Shown: positions 12,310 through 23,529, counted from the first letter of the stretch. The stretch: DNA of 64,000 bases from Verpa conica (GCA_033030425.1 JAUFSD010000020.1:992001-1056000), one strand, 5' to 3'. Numbers and translations are program-made. The notes: generated from the sequence alone by a model not told the origin.

Positions 12310-12732
12310 TTAGCTTTGGGAAAACGAAGCTTTAACTCTCATGCTTGGAAATTTTATAATTTCCAACAAAATAAATTTTCCAAAGAAAGGACTGGTGTCC
12401 CCAGCCCCCTCATGCTCCTCAATTTCAACATTTACCACCGTCTCCGACGGCACGCTCACAGATAGCAACAACTAGCATCAAAACCCCGTTGTAGCTAACG
12501 GGTACTGGCAGTTAAGCCACTTAAAGAACAGAAGGATTCAACAGAGTTTTTCTTTGTTTCCTTTGTAATTTTTTTATTTTTTGTTTGCAAGGTTTGTTAC
12601 TACGGCAGATTTTTGTTTATTTTTAGGAAGGGGAAGGGTAGTTTTTAGGTCATAGTTTTATACTGCATACCAGATTTTGTACCCAGAACAATAAAATTGC
12701 TTGATTCAAAAAAAAAAAAAAAGAGCTAGATT
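12298..12732 (+). mobile_element. retroposed polyadenylated sequence with target duplication
   Basis: A 12-bp direct repeat AAGAGCTAGATT lies at 12298-12309 and 12721-12732. Between them is about 410 bp ending in a run of about 13 A. The canonical signal AATAAA occurs about 15 bases before the A run. This is the anatomy of a target-primed retroposition product (SINE or 5'-truncated processed transcript). I see no RNA polymerase III boxes and no long frame, so a retroposed mRNA 3' end is the simplest reading. Confidence 0.7.
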
Positions 12733-13338
12733 ATCGCTTGCTGCATTCGTATGCTGGCTCCTGACCACCGAGAAGCATAACGAATAGTGTTTTGGTAAAG
12801 TCAAAATAGAGGTATTTGCAGGCAAATATGAGATGTGTTTCACGTTGGGTATTGGTTAGGAAAGGCTTTATGGTAGCGGCTTGGTGGTGGGTTCCATCTG
12901 CAGCTAATACCTTGCCATAATACTGACACTAATAGTGTTTGTCATGGGGTGGTTTGGGGCCTGATTTTCGGTGAAGGAACCGTCCCAATAGGGGGATAAC
13001 CGGCAGGCTCCGTTGGGGCCACTTTAGTTAATTAGGTTAAATTTCGGTGAATAAGAGATTTTTAAATGGCAAACCCGACCCAGCCGGAGAATGGGGGGGT
13101 TCAGGGCGGTGGGGGGATCAGGGCGGTTTCTTGACGCGATTCTCCAGTTAGTTTGGGGGACCGACCCCTTCATGAGGAACACTAGACACTGATATTTAAC
13201 GTAGACTTGGCAATCAGGTCCCCTAAAGGCTTGCAGCAATGTAAGGCATTACTTAGCGCCAAGTCTATCAGGCTTTTTCTCTTGGCAGCACACAGGACTT
13301 GATTATCACCAGAGTGACAATTAGCAGAGAGCCTGGTA

Positions 13339-14483
13339 CAGGGTTTCACCGTGATCCCGATCGGTACCGGGATTCCGATCACCTGAGACATTTCCGCTCT
13401 TTGTAACCTTACATACAATAGTAGGGAAAGGATATATATAAAATAGATATGAAGTAATATCAGGGGACTCAATTAGATGGTATTTAGTGGATTAGGAAGC
13501 CCCCCCAAGCCCTAGGTGCCAATAGGAGGCTGATTTAGAGGCCCAAAAAAGGCCCGGTTTTAGAGGTTTTTAGACCATGCTTTTAGAAAAGATGGGGCCA
13601 GATGATAGGTGATGCCACAGTAGGTCAATAAAGTACCAGAGATTACATATATATAGTTAGAGAGTGCACCCTGAGCATGGGGGGGTATGGGTAATACCCC
13701 TTCATGTGGTATATCCCCCCAAAGTCCAAAAAATCGCGATTTTTTGCCTATTTTAGGGGAGTATGGCCCAGAAGGTGATATGTAACTATTTTATAGAACA
13801 GGCTATACTTATCAGGGGGATTATCTATAGCCTATATGATAATAACCATGTATTTTAGGAGTCACTAGGGTGTAAGAGTAGCCTGCTATCACCTAGTATT
13901 TTATCACCCATATAAAAAAAACCCGGATTTTGACCAATATTCTATACTGCAGGAACTAATGCTAGTATAGCCTTATAGAATAGAGATTAGACTCACTATA
14001 CCTTTTAGAGAAGCACCCTATACTTTACAGATTATATACTAAAGCTATTATATATCACTCTCTGGGCCATACTCCCCTAAAATAGGCAAAAAATCGCGAT
14101 TTTTTGGACTTTGGGGGGATATACCACATGAAGGGGTATTACCCATACCCCCCCATGCTCAGGGTGCACTCTCTAACTATATATATGTAATCTCTGGTAC
14201 TTTATTGACCTACTGTGGCATCACCTATCATCTGGCCCCATCTTTTCTAAAAGCATGGTCTAAAAACCTCTAAAACCGGGCCTTTTTTGGGCCTCTAAAT
14301 CAGCCTCCTATTGGCACCCAGGGCTTATTGTACTCTCTAAATAGTTAAAAGCCACCCAAATGATCTGTCTAATAATTATTATATTGACTCCCCTCTCTCC
14401 TACTACATATGGGGGGCCTCAAAGCGAAAAATGTCTTAGATGATCGGAATCCCGGTACCGATCGGGATCACGGTGAAACCCTG
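13339..14483. mobile_element. foldback DNA element, 1.15 kb, TA-flanked
   Basis: The outer ends CAGGGTTTCACCGTGATCCC (13339) and the reverse complement ending at 14483 are near-perfect inverted repeats for about 45 bp, with TA immediately outside both ends. Next comes a diverged segment, then a second, much better conserved inverted pair of 274 bp each (13507-13780 and 14053-14326) around a 272-bp centre. Each inner arm includes a palindrome of six A, TCGCGA, six T. No transposase is present. Ends and TA duplication suggest the Tc1/mariner superfamily. Some arm differences are C/T or G/A transitions. Confidence 0.8.
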
Positions 14484-15010
14484 TATTCTTGTCTGCGCAA
14501 GGGTCTTTGGAGGCACCGGAAAAAGCTTGGTGATTTTACGAAAGCTTAATAATATCTGAGTAGGTGGACATAGGAGTTTTGGTAACAGTAGAAATTGTTT
14601 TTAAATCAATACGCTTTGATCCTGAAAGAGAAGCAAGACTAGCAATTTGGCCTCACTTGCCTAGTGTAGTGGTGGGACTTTGTGGCATATTGTAGATGAG
14701 GCAGGAACTGGTACTTCAAAAACTCATTTTTTTCCGGAAAATACAACAATTTAATCTCTACACAATCTTTTTCTCCCCCACTCCAAAGCGCTTCTGGCCG
14801 TAAAGTCTAGAAAGAATCTAATCATCATCAGTAATTGCCAGCACTACCTCTAGCACTTCACTGCGGAGCTTTCTGGCACTCTAGACTGCGTACCTGAGTC
14901 AGTAACTGACTCCATTACCGTACTCCAGAAACGTTTGAAGACTACCAATTGTGAAGAGTAAGTGTACATGTCAAGAACGACAAATCATCAGTTCTCACTC
15001 GGTCACAAAT
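14484..15010. other. gene-free stretch
   Basis: No recognised gene or repeat boundary. Confidence 0.4.
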
Positions 15011-15394
15011 TGTCACTCGACCACCAGTCAGCCTTGCCCGTTTCATATCAGTTTCATGTCTAGTCTCATTTATGTTTCATATATGGGATGACGTGGCTTG
15101 CCACGTCATCAAGATCTCCTTAGTTTCATATCACATATCATGTTTTTGTTTAATGTAGTCTGACATGCTACACGTGTCAGCCCCTTCCCTTTCATGTTTC
15201 GGCGATACTATAAGTATCGAGCCATTTCCCCAGTTCTTAGTTTTAGTTCTCTATCCTTCAACTTGTATTCAATACCAAGTACCTACTCTAGTTCCAGTCT
15301 TCCAGTCTTCTAGTCCATGTACCCTTAGTGTCCCAGTTCTATAAACATCACCTGCTGTCCCCACTAGAGCAAGGTCTTGTGTACTTTTACAGTA
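15011..15394 (+). repeat. LTR-like promoter fragment
   Basis: Starts TGTCACTCGACC and has a CTATAAGTAT box near 15209 followed by a long pyrimidine-rich leader, the general look of a Ty3/gypsy LTR. It is cut by the Tc1/mariner element at 15395, and no second LTR or polyprotein is present, so the assignment is weak. It contains a perfect 24-bp palindrome (next feature). Confidence 0.3.
15087..15110. promoter_or_regulatory. palindrome with two TGACGTGG sites
   Basis: Arms GATGACGTGGC and GCCACGTCATC are perfect reverse complements around TT. Each arm contains TGACGTGG, a bZIP-type (CRE/UPRE-like) binding core. It lies about 100 bases upstream of the TATA-like box of the LTR-like fragment, so it could be an enhancer of that element. 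Confidence 0.4.
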
Positions 15395-16405
15395 CAGTTC
15401 TTCCGCAAAAGTGTTGGTGATCCACTTAGTCAGTGCCTCTCCACATCAAAAGTACCGACCCAAGGAGAGAGGCAGTCAATACTCCCTGCAGTTTCCACCC
15501 CATCCCACCCCTAACAGTATAAATGGCGCGTACTACTCAGAAGCCTAAAAGACATGCTACCAAAACCTTCCGAAAAGAATTAACCAATTAACAGAAGGAT
15601 TGGTAATTGGACTGCACTACACTATTACTGTAGTTGCAACCATAGCCCGCATTATGGGAAAACTGTGGAGTACCATCAAAAACTTTATTACAAGAAAAAT
15701 GAAACGTGGTTCTAAAGACAATCTCCTTCGCTCTGGTAGACCCGAAAAGCTTAATCGATGTGCCAAACAGAATCTCCCGTGCGCCACACAATTGAGTCAT
15801 ACGATGACGCGCCGAGAGTTACGTGACAGGCACTGCTCTGAGGTTTCACTTGTTACTATAGATAGAGTGTTAAGAGAAGAAAATATTAAGAAATGGAAAG
15901 CAAACAAAAGGCCGCTATTGAAGAATGAACATGCAGCTGAGAGACTAGATTGGGCTTTGCAGCATAAGGATTGGGATGCTGAAGATTTTGAGGGGGTAGT
16001 GTGGAGTAATGAATGCAGTATAGAAAAATCATTAGATTCCAGACAGGTATGAGTATTTAGAACCCATGCGAGAAATGGAAAAAGGAATGCATCAATCCTG
16101 GTCCTAAAAGGAAAGGCATGTCTTTAATGGCTTGGGGTTGTTTCTATGGTTGCCGCCGAGGAAAGTTTGTTCCACTCATCATTGAATCAGTTGATCAATT
16201 CATATATTTGCAGCTTCTGCAGTGCCTTGTAACCCCGGTTATGGAATACGTTTGTGATACTCTTGGTGACGCACACTTTATGCAAAATAATGTACCTATC
16301 CATAAGGCAATTATTGTGCAGAAATGGTTTGAGGAGATGAATTTTGAGATCAAGGATCATCCCCGCTATTCACTTGGTCTAAACTCAATTGAGCATGTTT
16401 GGGTA

Positions 16406-17365
16406 TGTAACGGAGGGCCTTAGGGGGGCGTGCCTCAGTGACGCGGGCAAGGGGCTTGGTGTCGCGGGCAGTCTCGGAGATACCGGGGAAATGTATAGAG
16501 CGGTTGATTCCAAACTGGACCGGCGCTTGCGGAAGGGGATTACCTTCAATACTGCCCCCACGAGGAGATTGAGTCGATTGCGTGCGCCGTAATACAGCCC
16601 GTTTACGAAGGAGTCCCGAAAGGGGTCTTTTAGGCTCATGCCGTCACACAGAACATTGATGGGATGCTGGATTTTGGGGGTTAAGCTTTTTTAGGGTTTG
16701 CGCATATGTCGGAGAAAACGGAATGGGAACAGAATGTCCGAAAGGTTCCGAAGGGGCACTTGTACCTTTAGTATTGGGTTAGTACGGGAAAGTGACTTAG
16801 GGGAAGGATATGGCATATCCAAAGAGATATGTAATTATTGAAGCGGCTTTAGGTAACACGTGTAGAGGATTAAGGCTTGGAGGGTTGGGGTTTTTGTATA
16901 TAAGCGGGGCTTCACCCTGCTTCGTGGAGGACTTTCTTTCGTTACGCAATCTCTTGTTTCCTAAGTTTTACCAAAGAATTTTACTCTCTCCTTGAATCTT
17001 TCATATCCAAAGATTCTACCGAAGAATCACTGTCGCCGTCCAAGCTCTCGCCGTTGTCTCTTTGCTCCGCTGAAAACGCACCCAAAGCCCTTGCCGTACC
17101 CCGTCATCTAGGTACCCTCCCCAAGCACCGCCGCTACATTCCCACAGGTTCTGAACCTCCAAAGGGCTTGGTCTGCCCATTCCCTGCGCCCCACCTACGT
17201 CCCGTGTAACAGAAATAGCTTAAACAACCCGGAAAAAGTTTCTTTCTCATAACACCTAATTAGGGGCGTGTCCGCAATCAGTCTGATCTCCTAGTAGGAG
17301 CGGGGGCAAAGGCAACCCACTTCCGTAGGTGTGGGTGCCTTATGCCTTCAGAGCTGCCCGCAACA
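16406..17365 (-). mobile_element. LTR inserted in the Tc1 transposase
   Basis: Flanked by the 5-bp target duplication GGGTA (16401-16405 and 17366-17370). Read on the minus strand it starts TGTTGCGGGCAGCTCTG and ends CCTCCGTTACA, matching the LTR family at 47471, 56588 and 57649. Only 54 bp of its 3' end and 227 bp of its 5' end belong to this minus-oriented LTR. The middle is a second, plus-oriented LTR. Compared with 620-640 bp relatives, about 350 bp is missing. Confidence 0.75.
16460..17138 (+). mobile_element. second LTR nested inside the first, opposite orientation
   Basis: Starts TGTCGCGGGCAGTCTCGG and ends CACCGCCGCTACA; the order of blocks follows the plus-strand LTR at 56588-57226. 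It has a TATATAAG box near 16898 and the block TTTCTTTCGTTACGCAATC shared with the LTRs at 47471 and 57649. No matching 5-bp duplication is visible at its edges (CTTGG left, TTCCC right). The word GGGCTTGG occurs at both junction regions, so recombination or a deletion accompanied the nesting. Confidence 0.65.
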
Positions 17366-18427
17366 GGGTAGAACTTAAAAAGCAGTTTCAGGAGCAGTAT
17401 CCTATTATTGGGGATACTCTAGAGGGTATTGATAAGATTAGAGAGAGATTAGCTGAAGTCCTGCCCCTTGTCTGGAATACTATACCTGAAGAAATTTTTG
17501 AGAAACTATGGAGGCCTATGCCAGATAGAGTGAATGCGGTTATACAGGCAAAGGGGTGGTATACCAAGTACTAATTTGTATATTTCTACTTTTCTTTTTT
17601 CTATACATTTCTAATACTTTAAAACAATATGTATTTTTAATATAAAGTGGCTAGCTAGTATAGTGGTGCTGTAACTCGGTTTTTTCTCTGCCTTCGGGGT
17701 CGGTACTTTTGATGTGGAGGGGCGCTGACTAAGCGGATTACCAACACTTTTGCGGAGGGACTGTATTTGCATCTGCCTAATCCAAGACCTCGCGTTGAAA
17801 TAAGCATTTGGAGGGATTCACCCTGGCACCGAACCTTGTCACAGCGCATGCAGGGTACATCTAGGTGAGACCCTCATGACGTATCCCTGGTGATGAGGCT
17901 GAAGGTATCTCGCTTATCCGCACACAAGTGGCTGACTCATCCACCCACCTCACTCCCATCTTCTCCAGGGCATGTAACGATGTTTGGGGGGCTTCAGATA
18001 TTTCAGCCAGTGGGGAGCCGTTACGGTCTTTTTGTTTGGAATACTGTAGAAATTTCATATTTCGCACAAAGAAACCTTACTATGTAAACTACGCATTGTA
18101 TTATCGTCTCAGATTATCCAATATGCAACCGAAGACCCTCGTTGGCTGCCAGTCTATTATAATCATCCCACAAATCACATTTCATATCTGATTTATTGTG
18201 CATCTATTTCCGAGCCAGGCAAACTATCGATCGGTGTGGGTCATCTGACGACTGGTGCGGGGTAACCAGTTATTGACATCCTCCCTCATATTTGACGATT
18301 ATCCGATCGATTCCCTCATAGCACCACCAGAAACCAAAGCTCATAAGTACGTACTTTTTTTAAATCAAACCCAGCTCACCAAAGTCACTGTACTAACTAG
18401 ACCCAGGGTCACACATACACTGTTATA

Positions 18428-19357
18428 ATGTCACAAAGCCCCGATTTACCATGTGGAGCGGAGGTTATACTTCCCTACGCAAACCCCTACGCAAACCCCT
18501 ACGCGGATGTGATGAAGGCGAATATTGATGCCGCAATTCTCTTACTTGGGCCTCAGTCCTTGGGAAGCACCTCACCCGCGGACATCTCGATAGCGTTGAG
18601 CCTGCTGAAGACCACCGCAGACACGGTGTGGAGTGCAACGCACACTGCCGAAGTCCAAGCAGAAACAACACACGCTGCAATGAGGGCGAGCGCAGCGGCG
18701 GGAGAGGTGACGGGAGTGTCAGAGGGGGAGAGGGTGGAGATTCAGAAGATTATGGCTGAGACGGAGCGGGTGAGAGCAGAAGCTCAGAAGGCGACGGCGG
18801 AGACGGGGAGACTCATGGCGGAGGCGGAGAAGGTGAAGGCAGAGGCGAGCAGATACTTGGCGGAGAAGGAAAAGATCAAGGAAGAGACAGAGAGGACGAG
18901 AGCACAGACAGACAAGTGTACGGCGGAAAAGGAAAAGGTGTGTGTAGAGATGGAAAAGGCTAAGGTAGATGCGGAGAAATTGATGGCAGAAAGAGAAAAG
19001 TTGTGGGCAGAGCGAGATACAGTGAAGGCAGAGGCAGAGAGATTAGGGGCTGAGAAAAATAAGATCACTGCAGAGAAGGATCGATTGGGGGCAGAGAAAG
19101 ACAAGATTAAAGCTGAAGCAGAGAGATTAACAGCGGACAAGAATAAAATTACGGCAGACAAAGACAAATTGAAGACAGAGGCAGAGAGGTTAGGAGCTGA
19201 GAAGAATAAGATTACGGCGGAGAAGGAAAGATTGGGGGCAGAGAAGGACAGACTCAAGGCTGAGGCGGAGAGGTTGGTTGCAGAGAAGAACAAGATCACG
19301 GCAGAAAAGGATCGGTTGCTGGCAGAGAAAGAGAAGATACTCGCACAAAAGAAGTAG
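18428..19357 (+). CDS. coiled-coil array protein 1, 309 aa
   Basis: Unknown family, no enzymatic motif. Residues 1-80 form a conserved small domain (NPYADVMKANIDAA, LLKTTADTVW). From about residue 100 to the end it is an almost uninterrupted heptad repeat of the type AEKDRLG, AEKNKIT, AEAERLT, predicting one long charged coiled coil of about 200 residues (about 30 nm if fully helical). The ATG at 18428 is used because all paralogues begin MSQS. A 5'UTR intron fits 18347-18406 (branch TACTAAC, acceptor CCCAG). No signal peptide or membrane segment. First gene of the array, 660 bp downstream of the Tc1 element. A structural or scaffold role is a guess. Confidence 0.75.
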   Translation: MSQSPDLPCGAEVILPYANPYANPYADVMKANIDAAILLLGPQSLGSTSPADISIALSLLKTTADTVWSATHTAEVQAETTHAAMRASAAAGEVTGVSEGERVEIQKIMAETERVRAEAQKATAETGRLMAEAEKVKAEASRYLAEKEKIKEETERTRAQTDKCTAEKEKVCVEMEKAKVDAEKLMAEREKLWAERDTVKAEAERLGAEKNKITAEKDRLGAEKDKIKAEAERLTADKNKITADKDKLKTEAERLGAEKNKITAEKERLGAEKDRLKAEAERLVAEKNKITAEKDRLLAEKEKILAQKK

Positions 19358-19704
19358 TATAATGGTATAGATAGGAGGAAAGGTATGTGGGATTATAAGC
19401 CTGAAAAGAGGGTACCAGTATTTGCCAACACCGGGCCAGACTCTTTGTATGTGTTGGAGGAGGTAGGAGGAATTAAGGAGAGAAAGCTCTTTCTCCTGTT
19501 TTCTTTAAATCGTGAATAGCAAGGAGGAGTGCTGAATATAGTTTTTGTCTTATGCTCTGTGTGCTCTTGTTGGTATTACACTAGGGTGATTGAGGAAGGT
19601 CACAAAAGCTAGGATAGGTGGTTATAGAGATATCATAGTAGGAAGGCTCATGAAAGTAATTATTCCGGAAAAAATATAGTGGTCTAAAAGTTTTCGGGTA
19701 TAAA

Positions 19705-19935
19705 TACACCTAACCCTACTCCGAAGGGTAAGGTACGACATCCTCCTTGAATAATGAATTAATCATATATACAGTCAGACTCAAGTTCACTGTTATGATC
19801 CAGGCCATCATAAAATCGAACATCAATGTCCATCTCAATCCAACCACGAACAATACCCACCCCCGAACCGGGACAACTCCGGACATCAAACTACAGTTGA
19901 CACTTACTCGCCTGGAATTTATCTCACGTTGAAAT
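19705..19935 (-). pseudogene. remnant of the eIF4A-like gene 3' end (unit 2)
   Basis: Minus-strand sequence at about 19790-19929 aligns with the last about 45 codons of the gene at 27078-28143 (ASTYEQWFDVW ...). It has a TAG inside and a drifted tail. A telomere-type motif (CCTAACCCTA) precedes it at 19711, as it does beyond the intact gene. Confidence 0.55.
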
Positions 19936-20479
19936 AAGTATTTAGAGTGGTTTACCCCCTGGTATTAAAACAGATCGGGTTAAGGTTGTCACAGCCTATG
20001 TAGGGTAAATCTAGGGATGAGGTACCCTTGTTTATGAGGCTGAAGATCACCGCACAAGAGTGGCTGCTGACTCATCCACTGATCTCATCGCTTGCGTAGC
20101 GATAAATACTCGGGAGATTGACAATCCAAATATTGCGTCTAGTCTGGTAGGCTACCATAGGGGTTTCATTTTACGATCTTATCTTGTCTTCGCTTCAAGA
20201 CTGCAACTATCCATGATGTGGTCGACGAGCCTCGTTGGCTGCCAACCATCATTCAAATCTCATTTTACTGCGCATCTATTTCCGCTCTTGGCCCAAGATT
20301 GACTGATCCAACCACTGGTGCGGGGTAACCAGCTATTGATGCCCGTCTCCATATTTAACGGTTATTGGAAACTCACAACCAAAGCACAAATCAACACCCG
20401 TAGGTAAGTATCTCTAATCAATCTTGATCCATTAAGTTTTTGTACTAACAATATCCACAGCAATACATACACTCTTACG

Positions 20480-21442
20480 ATGTCACAAAGCACCGATTCA
20501 CCACAGGGTATACTTCGCCACTCAAACCCCTGCCCAAATCTCTACGTGGATGTGATGAAGGCAAATATTGATACTGCGATTGCACAACCCCGCGATTACT
20601 ACTCGACCTCGGACATCTCGAGAATGTTGTGTATACTGAAGACCACCGCGGATACGGTATGGAGCGCAACGCACACTTCCGAGGCCCGGGCAGAAACGCC
20701 AATCGCTATAGTGAAGGCAAATATTGATGCTCTGTTTGCCCTACTTGGGCCCCAAACCTCCTGGAACATCTCGGACGCGCAACTCACGATAACGTTGCGC
20801 ATGATGAAGGCTACCGTGGACACGGTGTGGAGCGAAAGGCACGCTGCCGAGTTCCAAGCAGAAAAAAAAAATGCTGAAATGAAGGCGTCTGAGCGGGAGA
20901 CGGTGGAGATTCAGAAGATTATGGCTGAGAGAGGGCGGGTGGAGGCAGTAGTGCAGAGGGCGACGGCGGAGACCGGGAGACTTATGGCGGACGCGGAGAA
21001 GGTGAAGGCAGAGGCGAGCAGATACTTGGCGGAAAAGGAAAAGTTTAAGGAAGAGGCAGAACGGACCAGAGCAGAGAAGGAGAGGATATGGGCAGAGAAG
21101 GATAGAATTATGGCAGAGTCGGAGAGGCTGGTGGCAGAAAAGGACAAATTGAGGGAGGAAACAGAGAGGGCTAGGGCAGAAACAGACAGGCTGGCGGCTG
21201 AGAAAGACAAGATATTGGCAGAGACGGAGAGGGTGAAGGCAGAGTCAGAGAGATTAGTAAAAGAAAAAGAAAAATATTGGGCAGAGAGGGACAGTAAGAA
21301 GGCAGAGTCAGAGAGGTTGAAAGCAGAAAGAGACAAAATAATCGAAGAGAAACTGAGATTTCAAACAGAGAGAGACAAAATAATAGAAGAGAAGCTGAGA
21401 TTGGTGGCAGAGAAAGAGAAGATACTGGCACAGAAGAGTTGA
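20480..21442 (+). CDS. coiled-coil array protein 2, 320 aa, duplicated N-domain
   Basis: Paralogue of protein 1. The N-terminal domain is present twice inside this one protein: residues about 15-75 (VMKANIDTAI ... LKTTADTVWSATHTSEARAE) and about 75-135 (VKANIDALFALLG ... MMKATVDTVWSERHAAEFQAE), an intragenic duplication. The remaining about 185 residues are heptad coiled coil (AEKERIW, AESERLV, AERDKII). A 5'UTR intron fits well at 20404-20460 (donor GTAAGT, branch TACTAAC, acceptor CCACAG). The reading frame is intact. Function unknown. Confidence 0.75.
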   Translation: MSQSTDSPQGILRHSNPCPNLYVDVMKANIDTAIAQPRDYYSTSDISRMLCILKTTADTVWSATHTSEARAETPIAIVKANIDALFALLGPQTSWNISDAQLTITLRMMKATVDTVWSERHAAEFQAEKKNAEMKASERETVEIQKIMAERGRVEAVVQRATAETGRLMADAEKVKAEASRYLAEKEKFKEEAERTRAEKERIWAEKDRIMAESERLVAEKDKLREETERARAETDRLAAEKDKILAETERVKAESERLVKEKEKYWAERDSKKAESERLKAERDKIIEEKLRFQTERDKIIEEKLRLVAEKEKILAQKS

Positions 21443-21954
21443 TCCCACGGCGGAGATAAGAAAGACTGGGATATACGAGGGATAACAAACTGTAGAGGAA
21501 CACGCGCTGGAGTTGATAGTACAGTTACTGCGTTAGTTTCCCGGGAAGGATCTAAGGAATGAGAAGAGATAAAGACTATAGGAGAGTGGGTAACCTCGAT
21601 TACTGGAATGACCAGTACTGAATTCAAAGCTTTGGACGTTAGAAGTGACCCCTAGTACTAAATTATGCGTCGTGTAGCGCAGAATGAGTCGGCGATGTCT
21701 GTTATCTAGGGAAAATAGGCCAGGTAGGGTACCCAGTTGATAGACATGGGTGAGGCTCCATGCATATATGATTAATTTATTTCTTCGTTGACTTATTTGG
21801 ATAGGCAGAGGCCATCCTACCGTTCTAGTAAACCTGATGTTACCAGTCCCACATGGCTCATGCAACGATTGAGGGGTTTGAAAAAGAAAGTAAACCTAAC
21901 CCTATCCTAATATAAGGAATACTTCATAGTGAGTTAATATTATCTATAGCTAAT

Positions 21955-22035
21955 GTCAAGTTCACCATTATGAGTCACATCAGTCCACTATCAAATATCT
22001 CCTCTCCAAGACCCATCTCGAGTCCAAGGCACAGT
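21955..22035 (-). pseudogene. remnant of the eIF4A-like gene 3' end (unit 3)
   Basis: A short, partial match to the 3' end of the 27078-28143 gene (shared AAGTTCACC and CCCATCTCGAGTCC region on the plus strand), again just after a telomere-type motif (about 21893). Too short and drifted to code. Confidence 0.4.
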
Positions 22036-22354
22036 TACCGTAAATATTAAAATACATTATAATAAGAAGGCTTTGTATGCAGGTTCTCAGAGTCTCACTG
22101 CCTAATATGTGACCGAGAGTCCTCGTTGGCTGCCAACTCGCGTTGACTTCTCCCGATCACATTTCACATCTACACCGCCACACAGCTTGTGCGGGGTAAA
22201 GTAGTCATCTTTACTTATATTTGTAAAAGGTAAGCCGGACGCTTTACTACCAGAACCACTACAGTACCACAACCAACACGTATAAAGTAGGCCTACCCAT
22301 GACTCAATATCCATTTGAAAAATACCTCTGCTCACTATCTACAGAACTATCACG

Positions 22355-22873
22355 ATGTCGCAAAGTACTGGTTCCGCAACCGGAGCTGAAGCGGAGCTTC
22401 AGTGCACATACGCGGGGGCGAATCCATACGCGGAAGTGATGAAGGCAAACATCAGTGCCACGCTTGCCATGACGGGGTCCGACGCGGTTATACGACTCTC
22501 GAACCCCCACATGACCCACGCATTGTCCATACTCAAGACTACCGCAGACTCGGTGTCCAATATAACCTATACTGCTAGATTTTGGGCGGAAGCCGCTAAG
22601 GCAGCATTAGAAGGTGGTAACCGGGGGGAGGTGCTCACGCCAGAGCTACAGAGAGAACAATTGCAGATCCAGAAACTCATTGCTAAGACAGAGCGAGTCA
22701 AGGCAGAAACACAGAGAGCAATGGCAGAGACAGGGAGGATCAGAGCTGAAGTAGACAAGTTCACGGCAGAAAAGGAGAAAATATGGGCAGAGAGGGATAG
22801 GGCGAAGGCAGAAAAAGAGCGGTTGACGGCAGAGCGGGAAGAGGAAGAGGGAAGGGCGAAGAAGGCAGCGTGA
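22355..22873 (+). pseudogene. coiled-coil array protein 3, truncated by a TGA
   Basis: Paralogue with the N-domain (NPYAEVMKANISATLAM, LKTTADSV) followed by a short coiled coil. The frame stops at TGA 22871-22873 after 172 residues, but the same frame stays open and charged (EEKKQKEEEEKVKEEEE) for about 35 more codons. A CGA-to-TGA transition is therefore the likely cause. A 5'UTR intron fits 22287-22344, with a weaker donor (GTAGGC) than its relatives. It may still give a short protein. Confidence 0.6.
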
Positions 22874-23529
22874 GAGGAGAAGAAGCAGAAGGAAGAGGAG
22901 GAAAAGGTGAAGGAGGAGGAAGAAAGTGCCAGAGTGGGGGCAGGCAGGTTGACGAGGGGGCCAAGAGGCAGAGAGAGATAGAATTAATACAAAGTCAGAT
23001 GAATGCTGGTCAGAGCAACATGGGGTACCGGTTACTTCAAGTGAATCTCATAGCCGGATGTTGGCCAGGCCTAGGCACGGATAACGGATTATTATGGTAA
23101 AAATGAGCCTGGTCAATCTAAAAGGGGGTTGGGCTTGCCCAAGTCAACTTCTGATATAAGGCACCAGCAGTGAGGTAAAGGGCTTTGGTAGAGAGAAGAA
23201 AATATTAGCAGGTGGAATAGAGAAGCAATGGTGTAACCGTAGGACTAGCGAGAGTGAGCGTCGAGGGTGCCTCTAGCAGCGATAACTACAAAACTACATG
23301 TAATAGTGAATAAAATTACCTAGTCGGTTTCTTAAGGGGAAGAAGACGAAATGAGAAGCAATACGGAAAAATGAAATCCGTAAATAGTCGGTGCAAGGTA
23401 CCAGAATGATCTGTATTCAGCTCCGGGGACGTCTTGGATATATGATAGGACCACTGAAATCAATGTAGTGTATTTTAGGTTTAATTATTACTGCTAGGCA
23501 GTAGATATTCATAGACGGACAATAGCCGC

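Larger units (their letters stand above)
15523..17574 (+). pseudogene. Tc1-type transposase, broken
   Basis: Starts at ATG 15523, with an early frameshift or stop before 15600. The N-terminal half has the helix-turn-helix region (IARIMGK ... SGRPEKL). The catalytic block reads WSNECSIE, FMQNNVPIH and LNSIEHVW, where active Tc1 enzymes have WSDE, QDNAP and DLNPIEHVW. Two catalytic Asp are therefore Asn, a G-to-A type change. Stops lie near 16050. The frame is interrupted at 16405 by an LTR and resumes exactly at VELKKQF (17367), running to GWYTKY at 17574, the expected C-terminus. Inactive by several independent lesions. Confidence 0.85.
15395..17763 (+). mobile_element. Tc1/mariner element with nested insertions
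   Basis: Terminal inverted repeats of about 70 bp begin CAGTTCTTCCGCAAAAGTG (left) and CAGTCCCTCCGCAAAAGTG (right, reverse complement), with TA at 15393-15394 and 17764-17765. Removing the 965-bp LTR insertion and its target duplicate leaves about 1.4 kb, the normal size of an autonomous Tc1/mariner. The right flank (17766 on) is the start of the coiled-coil gene array, so it landed just upstream of that array. Confidence 0.85.

Noticed and set aside
18784..19299. 171-codon minus-strand frame opposite coiled-coil gene 1 (likewise 20911-21336 and 25905-26456)
   Set aside because: These are antisense shadows of the heptad repeats (Ser/Leu/Phe-rich, same period) and are out of keeping with any protein family.
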